Assembly (NCBI GenBank): GCA_019720755.1
Contig: CP081303.1
Coordinates: 3,517,501 to 3,581,500 of the forward strand
Source of the DNA: Prolixibacteraceae bacterium
GTDB taxonomy: Bacteria > Bacteroidota > Bacteroidia > Bacteroidales > Prolixibacteraceae
DNA length: 64,000 nt
Direction of reading: 5' to 3'
Both the position numbers and the translations under genes were made by a program. Positions 53,146 through 62,823 of this stretch are shown here, piece after piece (the first letter of the stretch is position 1; the number at the start of each line of letters is the position of its first letter). The notes below the pieces were generated by a model. That model did not search any database. It saw only the letters and a program-made list of their open reading frames with translations, and was not told the origin of the DNA.

Positions 53146-55599
53146 ATGAAAAAGATTTATGCTTTTATAGTCGTATTGGTGTTTGTCCTTAATGCTGAGG
53201 CACAAAACCGTTTTCAGTTAATCGCAAAGATTCGTAAAGAATCAAGAGAAGTTGCCTCTTTTATCCAAGAAGATGTCGATACTTATAAATATTTTAATGG
53301 TTATTTTAAGGATAGGGAACTGCAAAATTTTGGTTCTATCTATGCTGTTGTGGATCAGGTTGTTTATACATTTAAAAGTGGAGTTATTTGGGGTTATAGT
53401 CTTCAAGATGGAGAGAATGTATTTAAGAGTGACGTGCTTGGTGTAACATCTACATATCCATCATTCCTAAAATACAGTCGTGTCAATAATTCGCTCTATT
53501 TAGGGTTTACCGTTTATGGTGATAAAGAAGACTATGTTTATCGTTTAAATTTAACTAATAAGAATTGGATTCAGGTAGCTAAGTTGCCTTGTAATTTCGA
53601 TTTGGATATATTCGGCGACAAAATCTATATCTCTGGTCTAGGCTATTCTAACTGGAATGGAAAGACCGATAAGAATAGTATCTGGATGATGCCTATAGAT
53701 GGGAGTTCCGAACTTAAAAAGATTATTGAAATTCCGGGGAATTCCTGTGGTTTGGCTATCTCTTCTAATGGTTCGATTGTTTGTGGTTCTTATGATCTTG
53801 CAAACAACTCTTTTGGAATCTATATGTGGCCTTGTGTTGCCGATAATAGGAATAAGTTAAAGGGCCGTACTCTTACGATCGAAGATGCTGTCTGTATTGC
53901 AACACTTCCTTGTGGTATTTATGATTGCGTGTTCGATAAATACGATAATCTGTATTGGAATATGAATAGTTATAGTGCAACCTGTAGTGTGGTTAAGTGG
54001 GATGGTGAATCACCTGCAAAATACATCAAAGTAGCAGAAGCTCCTGCGGGGACATGGTTTACAACCCTTCTCGCTTCTAGTGGTAACAACGATTTTTCTT
54101 TGTGGGCAGACTCTTTTATGAATTCTCCTGTGAAGATCTCTCATAAACAAAAGAAGTTTGCTTCTGATTCAGAAGCTGCTTTTAAACCAAACTTTGCAAC
54201 CAAATTAATAGAGTATTGTCCAGCTCCAGGTCAATTTGTAAATACCTCTGCTTTTGGTACAAAAGAGGTTGCGGAGAAGACGCTTGGTCACAATATGATC
54301 AATCCTTTTGGACGTAAGATTGTTACTTTGGGAGCATGGGGAGGCTATATCGTATATGGTTTTGATCGTCCTATTGTAAATGATAAGGACAATCCTTATG
54401 GTGTAGACTTTACGTTGATTGGAAATACCTTTTTTGGAAGTGCAGAACCTGGTATCGTGAAGGTGATGAAAGATGTTAATGGCAACGGAAAAGCGGACGA
54501 TCAATGGTATGAACTTAGGGGAAGTGATCACTATCTTAAGACCACAAAAACAAACTACTCTATCACATATACAAATCCTCGTGGGTTAAAAGATGTGCCC
54601 TATGTGACTTCTGATGGAGAGTCTGGTGTGATCAAATATATGGTGGCTTTTCACAAACAAAATCATTATCCACTTCCAGAGAACTTTCCAAATATTTCTC
54701 AAGATGAATATACCTTAGAAGGAACTAGACTAAAGTCTCGTACAAGTATCAAAAACTTTGTGATCAATGCACCTTTTGATTATGGTTATGTGGATAATGT
54801 AATGTTTAATGCGATGTCTAACAAATCTTACATTCCAGATAATCCATATACATTTGAAGTTCAGGAGAATTATGGTGGAGATGCTTTTGATATTAATTGG
54901 GCTGTAGACAAAGATGGCAATCATGTGAAACTTGATCAGATCGATTTTGTGGCAGTATATAATGGAGTATTACAGAATGGGGCTGCTCTAGGTGAAGTGT
55001 CTACTGAGGTAGGTGGTGTTTGTGCCACAAAACCAGATCCTTCAATCAAAGGGGTAACAGAATGTATTGTTTCCAGTCAACCCGCAAATGTTGGCAACTA
55101 TCCTGTACAAGACAGAGGAGAGGTGTATCTTGGATCTCCTTATAAGTTTGATGCAGTGGTTTTAAGCTATGGAGTGCCTGCTGACGACCAAAAATTGAAT
55201 TGGAAATGTAGTGATAAATCCATCGCTACTATCTCTAATGAGGGGTTTTTCAATGGATTAAAAGCAGGAGAGGTGACGGTAACATGTACATGGAGTAAAA
55301 AACCTGATATTGAAAGATCTTTTGTCGTTTTGGTATCTCAGCCCAAATCAACTCCTGTGTACGAACCAATATCAAGTAAATTATACGCCTACCCAAACCC
55401 TACCACGAATGAATTTAAAATTAAGGGAACTTATCAGGCTAAAGTGTCTATCTATAATTGTGTAGGAACACTTGTTGGAGTAATTCCAAATTATCAAACT
55501 TCAGAAATCATTTCGCTTCAGAATATGCCTTCTGGTGTATACTATATTGAAGTGTCTGCTAATGGAGTGCTTGAGACTATAAAAGTTATTAAGAATTAA
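53146..55599 (+). CDS. T9SS-exported multidomain surface protein of the B12 locus
   Basis: 817 aa; the GTG at 53143 precedes the more likely ATG at 53146. The signal peptide (KKIYAFIVVLVFVLNAEAQ) is followed by a propeller-like repeat region (about 25-340), a central domain (about 345-640) with AEPGIVKVMKDVNGNGKADDQWYELRGSDHY, and a BIG2-like Ig fold (LNWKCSDKSIATISNEGFFNGLKAGEVTVTC, about 665-730). The end is a type A T9SS sorting tail (YAYPNPTTNEFKIKG, GVYYIEVSANGVLETIKVIKN). It is the first gene after the riboswitch, ahead of BtuB and BtuG, so it is probably a surface cobalamin-binding or handling protein. That role is inferred. Confidence 0.8.
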   Translation: MKKIYAFIVVLVFVLNAEAQNRFQLIAKIRKESREVASFIQEDVDTYKYFNGYFKDRELQNFGSIYAVVDQVVYTFKSGVIWGYSLQDGENVFKSDVLGVTSTYPSFLKYSRVNNSLYLGFTVYGDKEDYVYRLNLTNKNWIQVAKLPCNFDLDIFGDKIYISGLGYSNWNGKTDKNSIWMMPIDGSSELKKIIEIPGNSCGLAISSNGSIVCGSYDLANNSFGIYMWPCVADNRNKLKGRTLTIEDAVCIATLPCGIYDCVFDKYDNLYWNMNSYSATCSVVKWDGESPAKYIKVAEAPAGTWFTTLLASSGNNDFSLWADSFMNSPVKISHKQKKFASDSEAAFKPNFATKLIEYCPAPGQFVNTSAFGTKEVAEKTLGHNMINPFGRKIVTLGAWGGYIVYGFDRPIVNDKDNPYGVDFTLIGNTFFGSAEPGIVKVMKDVNGNGKADDQWYELRGSDHYLKTTKTNYSITYTNPRGLKDVPYVTSDGESGVIKYMVAFHKQNHYPLPENFPNISQDEYTLEGTRLKSRTSIKNFVINAPFDYGYVDNVMFNAMSNKSYIPDNPYTFEVQENYGGDAFDINWAVDKDGNHVKLDQIDFVAVYNGVLQNGAALGEVSTEVGGVCATKPDPSIKGVTECIVSSQPANVGNYPVQDRGEVYLGSPYKFDAVVLSYGVPADDQKLNWKCSDKSIATISNEGFFNGLKAGEVTVTCTWSKKPDIERSFVVLVSQPKSTPVYEPISSKLYAYPNPTTNEFKIKGTYQAKVSIYNCVGTLVGVIPNYQTSEIISLQNMPSGVYYIEVSANGVLETIKVIKN

Positions 55600-55653
55600 G
55601 ATTTATATTTAATTGGGGCTTTCTTTTGTGGAGAGCCCCAACCTCTTTGAGAA

Positions 55654-57654
55654 ATGAAAAAACTATTAATACTTTCTATCTTGTATCTCTACTCTATGAT
55701 TCTCTTTGGACAAGGGATACGAGATAGTATTTATGTGATTCCTACTGTGGATGTAAATGCCAAATACATCTTCGATGTAGAAGAGGCTGGTATGGTGAAG
55801 ACTCATGTAGACTCTGCTGTAATGTGCCAAAAGATACAAAGTTCGCTATCTACTTTGTTGTCTGAGAATACTCCTGTTTTTATTAAAACAAAAGGGAAAG
55901 GGGCTTTGGCGACTGCTTCTTTTAGAGGAACTGCTGCATCTCATACCCAAGTTCGGTGGAATGGACTAAATATCAACTCACCGATGACTGGAATGGTTGA
56001 TTTTTCTCTTATTCCAGTTTTCTTTGTCGATGCAGTCTCACTAGAGCATGGTGGCTCTTCTATTGCATCTCAAAGTGGTGGTCTTGGAGGAGTGGTAAAC
56101 TTGGACAATGAGCCTACATGGGATGATCCTTTTGAAATACAGTACGTCCAATTTGTTGGAGATTTTCATACTTATCAAGAATATGGCTCTTTAAGTTTTG
56201 GTACTAAAAATTTTCAATCGAAAACACGATTATATCATAATAAATCGAAAAACGATTATCAGTTCTTGAATCGACAAAATTATGACTATATCGATCCCAA
56301 CACTGGCGAGTTTGTTCATCCAGTGGATACCTATAAAAATGGGCAATACCTAATGTATGGTTTGATGCAGGAGTTCTATTGGAGAGTGAATGAAAACAAT
56401 GTGATATCTGCTTGTTATTGGGGACAAAATGCAGACAGGGGAATTCCTAAGGTAATCTCTAATGAAGGACCTGAAGATACTAATATCAACAACCAAATTG
56501 ATAATGTCTCAAGAGGGGTGATACAATGGAAACATTATGGAAAGAGTAGTACCCTTGAATTTTGTTCTGGAGGATCTAAAAAAGATCTAGATTATACACT
56601 TCAAAATCAAGTGAATGGAGAAGGTCTTATTTGTGCTATTAATTCTAAAAGTACTTCTTATCAATTTCAAAATAGCTTAAATTACACCAAAGAGTTCTTG
56701 AACTCTCTTCATTTTACAGGATCTATAGATTATAATAGAAGTTGGGTAGATACCCATGAGTCTGTTAAAATGACTGGTTATAAAAAGAGTAGAGAACAGA
56801 TCTCTCTATATGCCTCTTTGTCAAAATCGATCACGGAAAGGTTAAATATGAAAGTACAGCTGCGTAATGAATGGTACGATAGAGATTACACCAAGCCAAT
56901 ATGGTTTGCTGGATTTGACTATAAGATTAGCGATAATTATGGTTTGATACTACAAGGAAATGTTTCAAAAAACTATCATACCCCCACGTTAAACGATCTT
57001 TATTGGCAACCAGGAGGAAATGTTGATCTTCAGCCAGAAGATGGAAATACTGCCGAACTTGGATTGAAAGGTAGCATTGGTAATAAATATCACTCCTTAA
57101 ACTGGAGTGTTACTGGGTATTACTCTGATATAGACAATTGGATTATTTGGATCCCAAGTTTTAAAGGATATTGGGAACCTCGTAATGTGAAGAATGTGAT
57201 CTCTAAAGGAGTAGAGAGTCAAATTCTTTGGAATAGAGATTGGGGAAATTGGAAAATGAAAGTGAAAGCCAACTACTCTTACACGAGATCTATAAATATG
57301 GAGAAAAGTGATGTTTGGGGGGACGAATCCTATAAGAAGCAATTAGTGTATATTCCTGTACACTCTGCAAATGTATGGTTTCGTTTAGATTATCGTTGGT
57401 TGAATTTTACTTATCAATACAACTATTTCAGCGAACGATTTACCACCACTAGTAATAAGCTAAATGAACGTCATTGGTTGTACCCTTATCATATGAATGA
57501 ACTTGATTGTGGTGTTCGTTTTTATCAAAAGAACGACAGATCAGCACAAGTTCGTTTTAGTGTGATGAATCTATTTGATGAAGTGTATCATTCAATTCTT
57601 TTTAGTCCTATGCCAAGACGCAACTATGGAGTTACGTTGATTTTTAATATTTAA
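55654..57654 (+). CDS. btuB: BtuB-like TonB-dependent receptor
   Basis: 666 aa. Signal peptide 1-21, plug domain from VIPTVDVNAKYIFDVEEAG to GGLGGVVNLDNEP (about 25-155) with ASFRGTAASHTQVRWNGLNINSPM, then a 22-strand barrel ending in VYHSILFSPMPRRNYGVTLIFNI with a terminal aromatic-rich strand. It takes up a ligand across the outer membrane using TonB energy; the B12 riboswitch upstream and the BtuG-like lipoprotein next to it make cobalamin the ligand. It starts 54 bp after the surface protein gene. Confidence 0.88.
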   Translation: MKKLLILSILYLYSMILFGQGIRDSIYVIPTVDVNAKYIFDVEEAGMVKTHVDSAVMCQKIQSSLSTLLSENTPVFIKTKGKGALATASFRGTAASHTQVRWNGLNINSPMTGMVDFSLIPVFFVDAVSLEHGGSSIASQSGGLGGVVNLDNEPTWDDPFEIQYVQFVGDFHTYQEYGSLSFGTKNFQSKTRLYHNKSKNDYQFLNRQNYDYIDPNTGEFVHPVDTYKNGQYLMYGLMQEFYWRVNENNVISACYWGQNADRGIPKVISNEGPEDTNINNQIDNVSRGVIQWKHYGKSSTLEFCSGGSKKDLDYTLQNQVNGEGLICAINSKSTSYQFQNSLNYTKEFLNSLHFTGSIDYNRSWVDTHESVKMTGYKKSREQISLYASLSKSITERLNMKVQLRNEWYDRDYTKPIWFAGFDYKISDNYGLILQGNVSKNYHTPTLNDLYWQPGGNVDLQPEDGNTAELGLKGSIGNKYHSLNWSVTGYYSDIDNWIIWIPSFKGYWEPRNVKNVISKGVESQILWNRDWGNWKMKVKANYSYTRSINMEKSDVWGDESYKKQLVYIPVHSANVWFRLDYRWLNFTYQYNYFSERFTTTSNKLNERHWLYPYHMNELDCGVRFYQKNDRSAQVRFSVMNLFDEVYHSILFSPMPRRNYGVTLIFNI

Positions 57655-57658
57655 TATT

Positions 57659-58786
57659 ATGCAGAGAATAAACATATTTTTGTTATTGCTTTTGCTTATT
57701 GGTTTTGCTTCATGTATGAAAGATGAGGTTTTGTGGCAAAAGGGACGAATGAATCATAAGAGTCGTTCTGCTGGATTGTTTATTACCAATGAAGGAAATT
57801 TTATGTATGGAAACTCCTCTCTTTCTTATTACGACATGGAGGAGGAAACAGTAGAGAATCTTGTGTTCTTCGAAACCAATGGTTTCCCAATGGGAGATGT
57901 GGCTCAATCTATGGTGATTCGAGATACATTGGGGTATGTGGTGATTAATAACAGTAGTAAAATATACGTAATCAATACCAATACTTTTAAGTGTGTTGGA
58001 AAGATTATAGGATTGAACTCCCCAAGATATATTCACTTTCTTGGAAAACACAAAGCATATGTGACAGATCTTTATGCAAAAAAGATCTCTATTATTGATC
58101 CACTGGGTGACTATGAAAAGACAGGAATTGTAAATGGAAAGATTATCGGTTCTATTGATGTAAGTAATGACGATACTGAGTTTTATCAGCACCCCACGGA
58201 ACAGATGGTTCAATATAAGCAATTTGTCTTTACCAACTGTTGGAGCTATGACAATAAAATTCTCGTTATTGATACTAATACGGATAAAGTGGTAGATACG
58301 ATTGAGGTCCTAAAACAACCTACCTCTTTGGTCATCGATCGATTTAATCATATATGGACTATTACTGATGGAGGGTACAAGGACTCGCCTTATGGTCAAG
58401 AAGCTCCAGGTTTGCAATGTATTGATGCTGAAACACGAAAAGTATTAAAAACATGGCGTTTTGAATTTGATGATTGGCCCTCTGAAGTACAAATAAATGG
58501 AACCAAAGATATTCTGTATTTCATAAACAAACATGTTTATCGTATGCCTGCTTCACTTACCGCAGAGCCTGAGTGTTTTATTAAGAATCCGGATGTTGAC
58601 AAACAAAATGGTGGTTTTTATGGACTAACGATTGACCCTAATACAGGTGAAATTTATGTGGCTAATGCTATCGACTATCAGCAACAAGGAATTGTATATC
58701 GTTTTGATAGAACAGGGATTCCTGTAGATACTTTCAAAGTTGGTATTATTCCTGGTGCTTTTTGTTTTAAGCCTTCCCTCGATTAG
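57659..58786 (+). CDS. btuG: BtuG-like propeller lipoprotein (DUF5074 type)
   Basis: 375 aa. The signal and lipobox LIGFASC place Cys near residue 19, so it is a surface lipoprotein. The repeated propeller blades are YVINTNTFKCVGKIIGLNSPRYIHF, KAYVTDLYAKKISIIDPLG, KILVIDTNTDKVVDTIEVLKQPTSLVIDRF and GLTIDPNTGEIYVANAIDY. This is the seven-bladed fold of BtuG, which binds B12 tightly and passes it to BtuB in Bacteroides. It starts 5 bp after the receptor's stop. Confidence 0.85.
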   Translation: MQRINIFLLLLLLIGFASCMKDEVLWQKGRMNHKSRSAGLFITNEGNFMYGNSSLSYYDMEEETVENLVFFETNGFPMGDVAQSMVIRDTLGYVVINNSSKIYVINTNTFKCVGKIIGLNSPRYIHFLGKHKAYVTDLYAKKISIIDPLGDYEKTGIVNGKIIGSIDVSNDDTEFYQHPTEQMVQYKQFVFTNCWSYDNKILVIDTNTDKVVDTIEVLKQPTSLVIDRFNHIWTITDGGYKDSPYGQEAPGLQCIDAETRKVLKTWRFEFDDWPSEVQINGTKDILYFINKHVYRMPASLTAEPECFIKNPDVDKQNGGFYGLTIDPNTGEIYVANAIDYQQQGIVYRFDRTGIPVDTFKVGIIPGAFCFKPSLD

Positions 58787-58934
58787 ATGGCTTAAGCAAA
58801 ACCTCTATTTCTTACTCTTTTCAAGAGTGTTTGCATACTGACTGTTTTTTGTTTTAAGTCTTTCTCTTTATAGTGACTTAACAAAATCTTTATTCCCTAT
58901 TTCTACTATAATTTAGTATGCTAGTTCGACAATT

Positions 58935-58966
58935 CAGATAGCTGTCATCTTTTTGACAGCTATCTG
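58935..58966. other. Perfect 13-bp inverted repeat between btuG and clpB
   Basis: CAGATAGCTGTCA and TGACAGCTATCTG with a 6-nt loop. The T run after it on the + strand is imperfect, so it may be a weak terminator for the btu operon or for clpB, or a processing hairpin. Confidence 0.6.
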
Positions 58967-58972
58967 TGTCTT

Positions 58973-61561
58973 TTAATTTTTAAACATTAAGTGTCCATTC
59001 TCAGCATCCAAAACAATTTTTTCGTTTGCCGTAATAGACTGTTTTAGGATCTCCTTAGAAAGAGGATTTAAAACAGATCTTTGAATTTCTCTTTTTATGG
59101 GACGTGCTCCCATCTGAATATCAAACCCAGCTTTTGTAATTGCTGATACTGCTTCTTTAGTGTAATCCAATTCAATCTGGTTTTCCACCAAACGTTTTTG
59201 TAATATCTGTAATTGTAGCTCTACAATAGCATGAATGTCCTTCTCAAATAGAGGTGTAAACATGATTACATCATCAATCCTATTTAGAAATTCTGGACGT
59301 ACTGACTGTTTTAATCGATCTAATAGCGCACTCTTGGTATTTTCAACCACTTGGTCAACCTCTCCCTCTTTAAATTGATTAAAGTTATTCTGTATAATAT
59401 CAGAACCAATATTGGAGGTCATGATGATAATGGTATTTTTGAAATTCACCATTCTTCCTTTGTTATCTGTTAACCTACCATCGTCCAACACTTGTAATAG
59501 GGTATTAAAAACATCTGGATGTGCTTTCTCTATTTCATCAAATAGAACTACAGAGTAAGGTTTGCGACGAACTGCCTCTGTCAACTGCCCCCCCTCATCA
59601 TATCCAACATAGCCTGGAGGCGATCCAATAAGTCTAGTGACAGAGAATTTTTCTTGATATTCCGACATATCAATACGAGTCATCATATTCTCATCATCAA
59701 AAAGAAAATCGGCTAGTGCTTTTGCAAGCTCCGTCTTTCCTACACCAGTAGACCCTAAGAATATAAACGACCCTATTGGTTTTTTCTCATCTTGTAATCC
59801 TGCCCTACTTCGTCGAATGGCATCGGAAACAGCCGTGATCGCTTCCTCTTGTCCTACGACTCTCTCATGAAGAGCCTCTTCCAAGTGAATAAGCTTTTCT
59901 CTATCACTCTTCATCATTTTGGTGACAGGGATACCCGTCCATTTCGCGACCACTTCTGCAATATCTTCGGAGTCAACCTCCTCTTTTATCATTTGGTCTT
60001 CACTGTTTTGATTGACCACCTCTTGCTCTAGTTCACGAAGACGCTTCTCGCTCTCTACTATCCGACTATAGCGTAGTTCTGCAACCATCTCATAATCAGC
60101 TTGACGCTCTGCAATCTCCGCTTGGGTTTTTAAGTTTTCAAGCTCTAGTTTACACTCTTGTATCTCGTCAATAGTGCTCTTTTCATTCTGCCATTTGGCT
60201 TTTTGAGTATTAAGTTGATCTTGTAGTTCGGCAATACTCTTTTCTAGAGAACCTAGCTTATCGCTGTTCTTTTCTCTTTTAATTGCTTCTCTCTCAATTT
60301 CAAGTTGCATGATCTTACGTTGCATCTCATCGATCTCTTCTGGAACAGAGTTGATCTCTAAACGCAATTTAGATGCTGCTTCATCCATTAAGTCAATTGC
60401 CTTATCTGGAAGAAAACGATCCGAGATATATCTATTAGACAGTTCTACTGCAGCAATTACTGCTTCATCTTTAATACGAACTTTATGGTGAGTCTCGTAC
60501 TTCTCTTTGATTCCTCGAAGAATAGATATGGCACTTTGTACGTCTGGCTCGTTCACCATCACTGTTTGGAAACGTCTCTCAAGCGCTTTGTCCTTTTCAA
60601 AATATTTTTGATATTCATCTAAAGTTGTTGCACCAATAGAGCGAAGTTCTCCCCTTGCAAGAGCAGGTTTCAGAATATTGGCTGCATCCATAGCACCTTC
60701 TCCTTTTCCTGCCCCCACTAATGTATGGATCTCATCTATGAAAAGAATAATTTCGCCATCTGCCTGTATTACTTCATTTACTACCGATTTTAGACGCTCC
60801 TCAAACTCTCCTTTATATTTTGCTCCAGCAACCAATGCTCCCATATCCAAACTAAAGATCTGCTTGGTTTTTAGATTCTCAGGGACATCTCCTCTAACAA
60901 TTCTATGTGCTAGTCCTTCGGCAATAGCCGTTTTTCCTGTCCCAGGTTCTCCAAGAAGAATCGGGTTGTTCTTCGTTCTTCGACTTAAAATCTGAAGTAT
61001 ACGACGAATCTCTTCATCTCGACCAATCACAGGGTCTAATTTACCGCTCTGTGCCTGCTGGTTAAGATTTATAGCAAAACGTTGAAGTGTATTAAATTGA
61101 TCTTCTGATGTTTGACTGTCTACACTCTTCCCTTTCCTTAGGTCCTTGATCGCAACCATCAACTCTTTCTCTTTAACTCCAGCATCTTTTAATAGTCTAG
61201 AAATATTACTTTTTATTTTGACCAATGCCAATAGAAGATGTTCTACACTCACAAACTGATCTCCCATCTTTTGAGCTTGACTTTGTGCTTCAATAAGGAT
61301 ATTATTGGTGCTGTTTGAGGCCCTTACTTCTCCACCAGCTGCTTTAGGATAACTCTCTATTTCTTTCTCTAATACAGCAGTTATCTGTTGTAGAGATACA
61401 TCTAGTTTCTTAATGAGAAATCCTGTAATATTCTCTGCACTAACCAAAATCCCTTTTAGCAAGTGCCCTGGTTCTAAGGCAGCATTGCCATTGCTTTGAG
61501 CAATGGTAAGTCCATGTGACAATGCTTCTTGCGCTTTAATTGTCAATTGATTTGTGTTCAT
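58973..61561 (-). CDS. clpB: Disaggregase ClpB
   Basis: 862 aa. The start is placed at the ATG at 61561 (MNTNQLTIKAQEALSHG), as in the family; the frame from 61612 adds 17 unrelated residues. The Clp-N domain, NBD1 with Walker A GEPGTGKTA, the coiled-coil middle domain (about 400-525, rich in E/K/R), and NBD2 with Walker A GSTGVGKTEL and sensor text GARPIKREIQ are all present. This AAA+ ring works with DnaK to rescue aggregates. Two direct repeats lie upstream at 61623 and 61656. Confidence 0.97.
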   Translation of the reverse strand: MNTNQLTIKAQEALSHGLTIAQSNGNAALEPGHLLKGILVSAENITGFLIKKLDVSLQQITAVLEKEIESYPKAAGGEVRASNSTNNILIEAQSQAQKMGDQFVSVEHLLLALVKIKSNISRLLKDAGVKEKELMVAIKDLRKGKSVDSQTSEDQFNTLQRFAINLNQQAQSGKLDPVIGRDEEIRRILQILSRRTKNNPILLGEPGTGKTAIAEGLAHRIVRGDVPENLKTKQIFSLDMGALVAGAKYKGEFEERLKSVVNEVIQADGEIILFIDEIHTLVGAGKGEGAMDAANILKPALARGELRSIGATTLDEYQKYFEKDKALERRFQTVMVNEPDVQSAISILRGIKEKYETHHKVRIKDEAVIAAVELSNRYISDRFLPDKAIDLMDEAASKLRLEINSVPEEIDEMQRKIMQLEIEREAIKREKNSDKLGSLEKSIAELQDQLNTQKAKWQNEKSTIDEIQECKLELENLKTQAEIAERQADYEMVAELRYSRIVESEKRLRELEQEVVNQNSEDQMIKEEVDSEDIAEVVAKWTGIPVTKMMKSDREKLIHLEEALHERVVGQEEAITAVSDAIRRSRAGLQDEKKPIGSFIFLGSTGVGKTELAKALADFLFDDENMMTRIDMSEYQEKFSVTRLIGSPPGYVGYDEGGQLTEAVRRKPYSVVLFDEIEKAHPDVFNTLLQVLDDGRLTDNKGRMVNFKNTIIIMTSNIGSDIIQNNFNQFKEGEVDQVVENTKSALLDRLKQSVRPEFLNRIDDVIMFTPLFEKDIHAIVELQLQILQKRLVENQIELDYTKEAVSAITKAGFDIQMGARPIKREIQRSVLNPLSKEILKQSITANEKIVLDAENGHLMFKN

Positions 61562-61622
61562 ATATATTGTTTTTGTTTTTTCTATTATGATGTATAACAA
61601 ACCTTGTACCATTGTAGTTTAA

Positions 61623-61668
61623 GTGTCAATATGACGTATTTTAAAGAGTTGTTGTGTGACAATATGAC
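61623..61668. promoter_or_regulatory. Paired 13-bp repeats upstream of clpB
   Basis: GTGTCAATATGAC (61623-61635) and GTGACAATATGAC (61656-61668) differ at one base and are spaced 33 bp, three helical turns. They lie 62-107 bp upstream of the clpB ATG. Part of the same words occurs upstream of htpG. Confidence 0.6.
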
Positions 61669-62245
61669 TATTGTGGGTGCCCTGAAATCACTATGTTGTT
61701 GAGGAAATATGTTGAATTACAGTGTGTTGTGATTTATTGTTGTGGTCTTATTATTAAATTAGAGTAGTCTGACTCCAAGAATACCCTTAATAAGTAGATT
61801 CTAAATGATACCTCCTGTAAATATTTGAGATTAAGCTACGTTTATCTTTTATATATCGCCATACAATTGAAATATTGCTTTATATATATTGATTGTTGGA
61901 AGTTGATTAATTGATCAGATTCTGAATTAGAGAATTCTCTATTGTTAATTTCATTGAGATTATTGGAAAAGTAATTTATTTTGCAGAGAGATTGAATGCC
62001 TTCATATAAAGTGTAAATTATATCAGAGCCATGTTCTATGGAGAGATGGTGATTTATGAGGAATACTTCAACGAGGATTTGATAGTGGTAAATGAAGTGT
62101 CTTATGATAGTGGTTGTGGACATCCAAACGGTGAGTCGTTCCGTCATTCCATCGCTTGAGAACTATAACATAAATTAGGAGGGGTAGATGCTGAGAAAAT
62201 GAGCTTTCGGTGATAGAAAAGGATTTACTTTTAATATAAAATAGG

Positions 62246-62275
62246 AAGGGGGGCTATTTTAGCCCCCCTTTATAA
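62246..62275 (-). terminator. GC-rich hairpin after the small secreted gene
   Basis: AAGGGGGGCT and AGCCCCCCTT form a 10-bp stem with loop ATTTT, 70 bp past the stop of the gene at 62344-62823. T tracts around it are short. Confidence 0.7.
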
Positions 62276-62343
62276 TCAAATATTAATCTATATCAACTAT
62301 TATATGTTATACTACATCACTATACTTTTGGTTAATACTATGT

Positions 62344-62823
62344 TTATTTCAGAATGTGTCTGTAATTTTCATTTAGAAGATCAGGAAGATAAGCTGCAAT
62401 AAGGTTTAGTGCTTTCGCATCGCTGATTCCTACAGGACAAATGATACGTTGGTTGTTCATTTGGTTCTGATCAATTACTGCTGCAGTAATTTGACGATTA
62501 ACTTTCGCTTTGTATCCTTTTAATTGTCTTACTCCAAATCCGTGTTTTGTGTTTACATATCTTACTTCGAAATACTCACCACGAACGATATATTCTGTTC
62601 CGTTGTTTGTGAAATTCTTTTCAATATGTACTCCTTCATTTATATTACCATAATTTAGTTCCCACATGTTCAAAGCATCAGTATCAATACTAGATACTTC
62701 CGTGATCTGGAAATTATTCATGCTCGCACTATTATCTAAATCATTTGCTTTTACCATGTTTACTGTAAAAATGATTGCAACTATTGCAACAAAGCGACCG
62801 AATTTTAAATTTAGATTTTTCAT
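62344..62823 (-). CDS. Small secreted protein, function unknown
   Basis: 159 aa. The signal peptide (FGRFVAIVAIIFTVNMVKA) ends near residue 26. The mature part is about 130 aa with alternating polar/aromatic strands (NNGTEYIVRGEYFEVRYVNTKHGFGVRQL) and a C-terminal helix (DAKALNLIAAYLPDLLNENYRHIL). A single Cys (IICPVG) is present. No domain I recognise. Isolated by long noncoding stretches on both sides. Confidence 0.65.
   Translation of the reverse strand: MKNLNLKFGRFVAIVAIIFTVNMVKANDLDNSASMNNFQITEVSSIDTDALNMWELNYGNINEGVHIEKNFTNNGTEYIVRGEYFEVRYVNTKHGFGVRQLKGYKAKVNRQITAAVIDQNQMNNQRIICPVGISDAKALNLIAAYLPDLLNENYRHILK

Larger units (their letters stand above)
61562..62343. other. Gene-poor region upstream of clpB
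   Basis: About 780 bp. It holds the clpB promoter, the repeat pair at 61623-61668 and a terminator at 62246. A 101-aa ORF (62147-61842 on the minus strand) has no family resemblance or signal and is not called. Confidence 0.6.

Noticed and set aside
61842-62147. 101-aa ORF on the minus strand
   Set aside because: No signal, motif or neighbour support; the composition looks like random AT-rich sequence.
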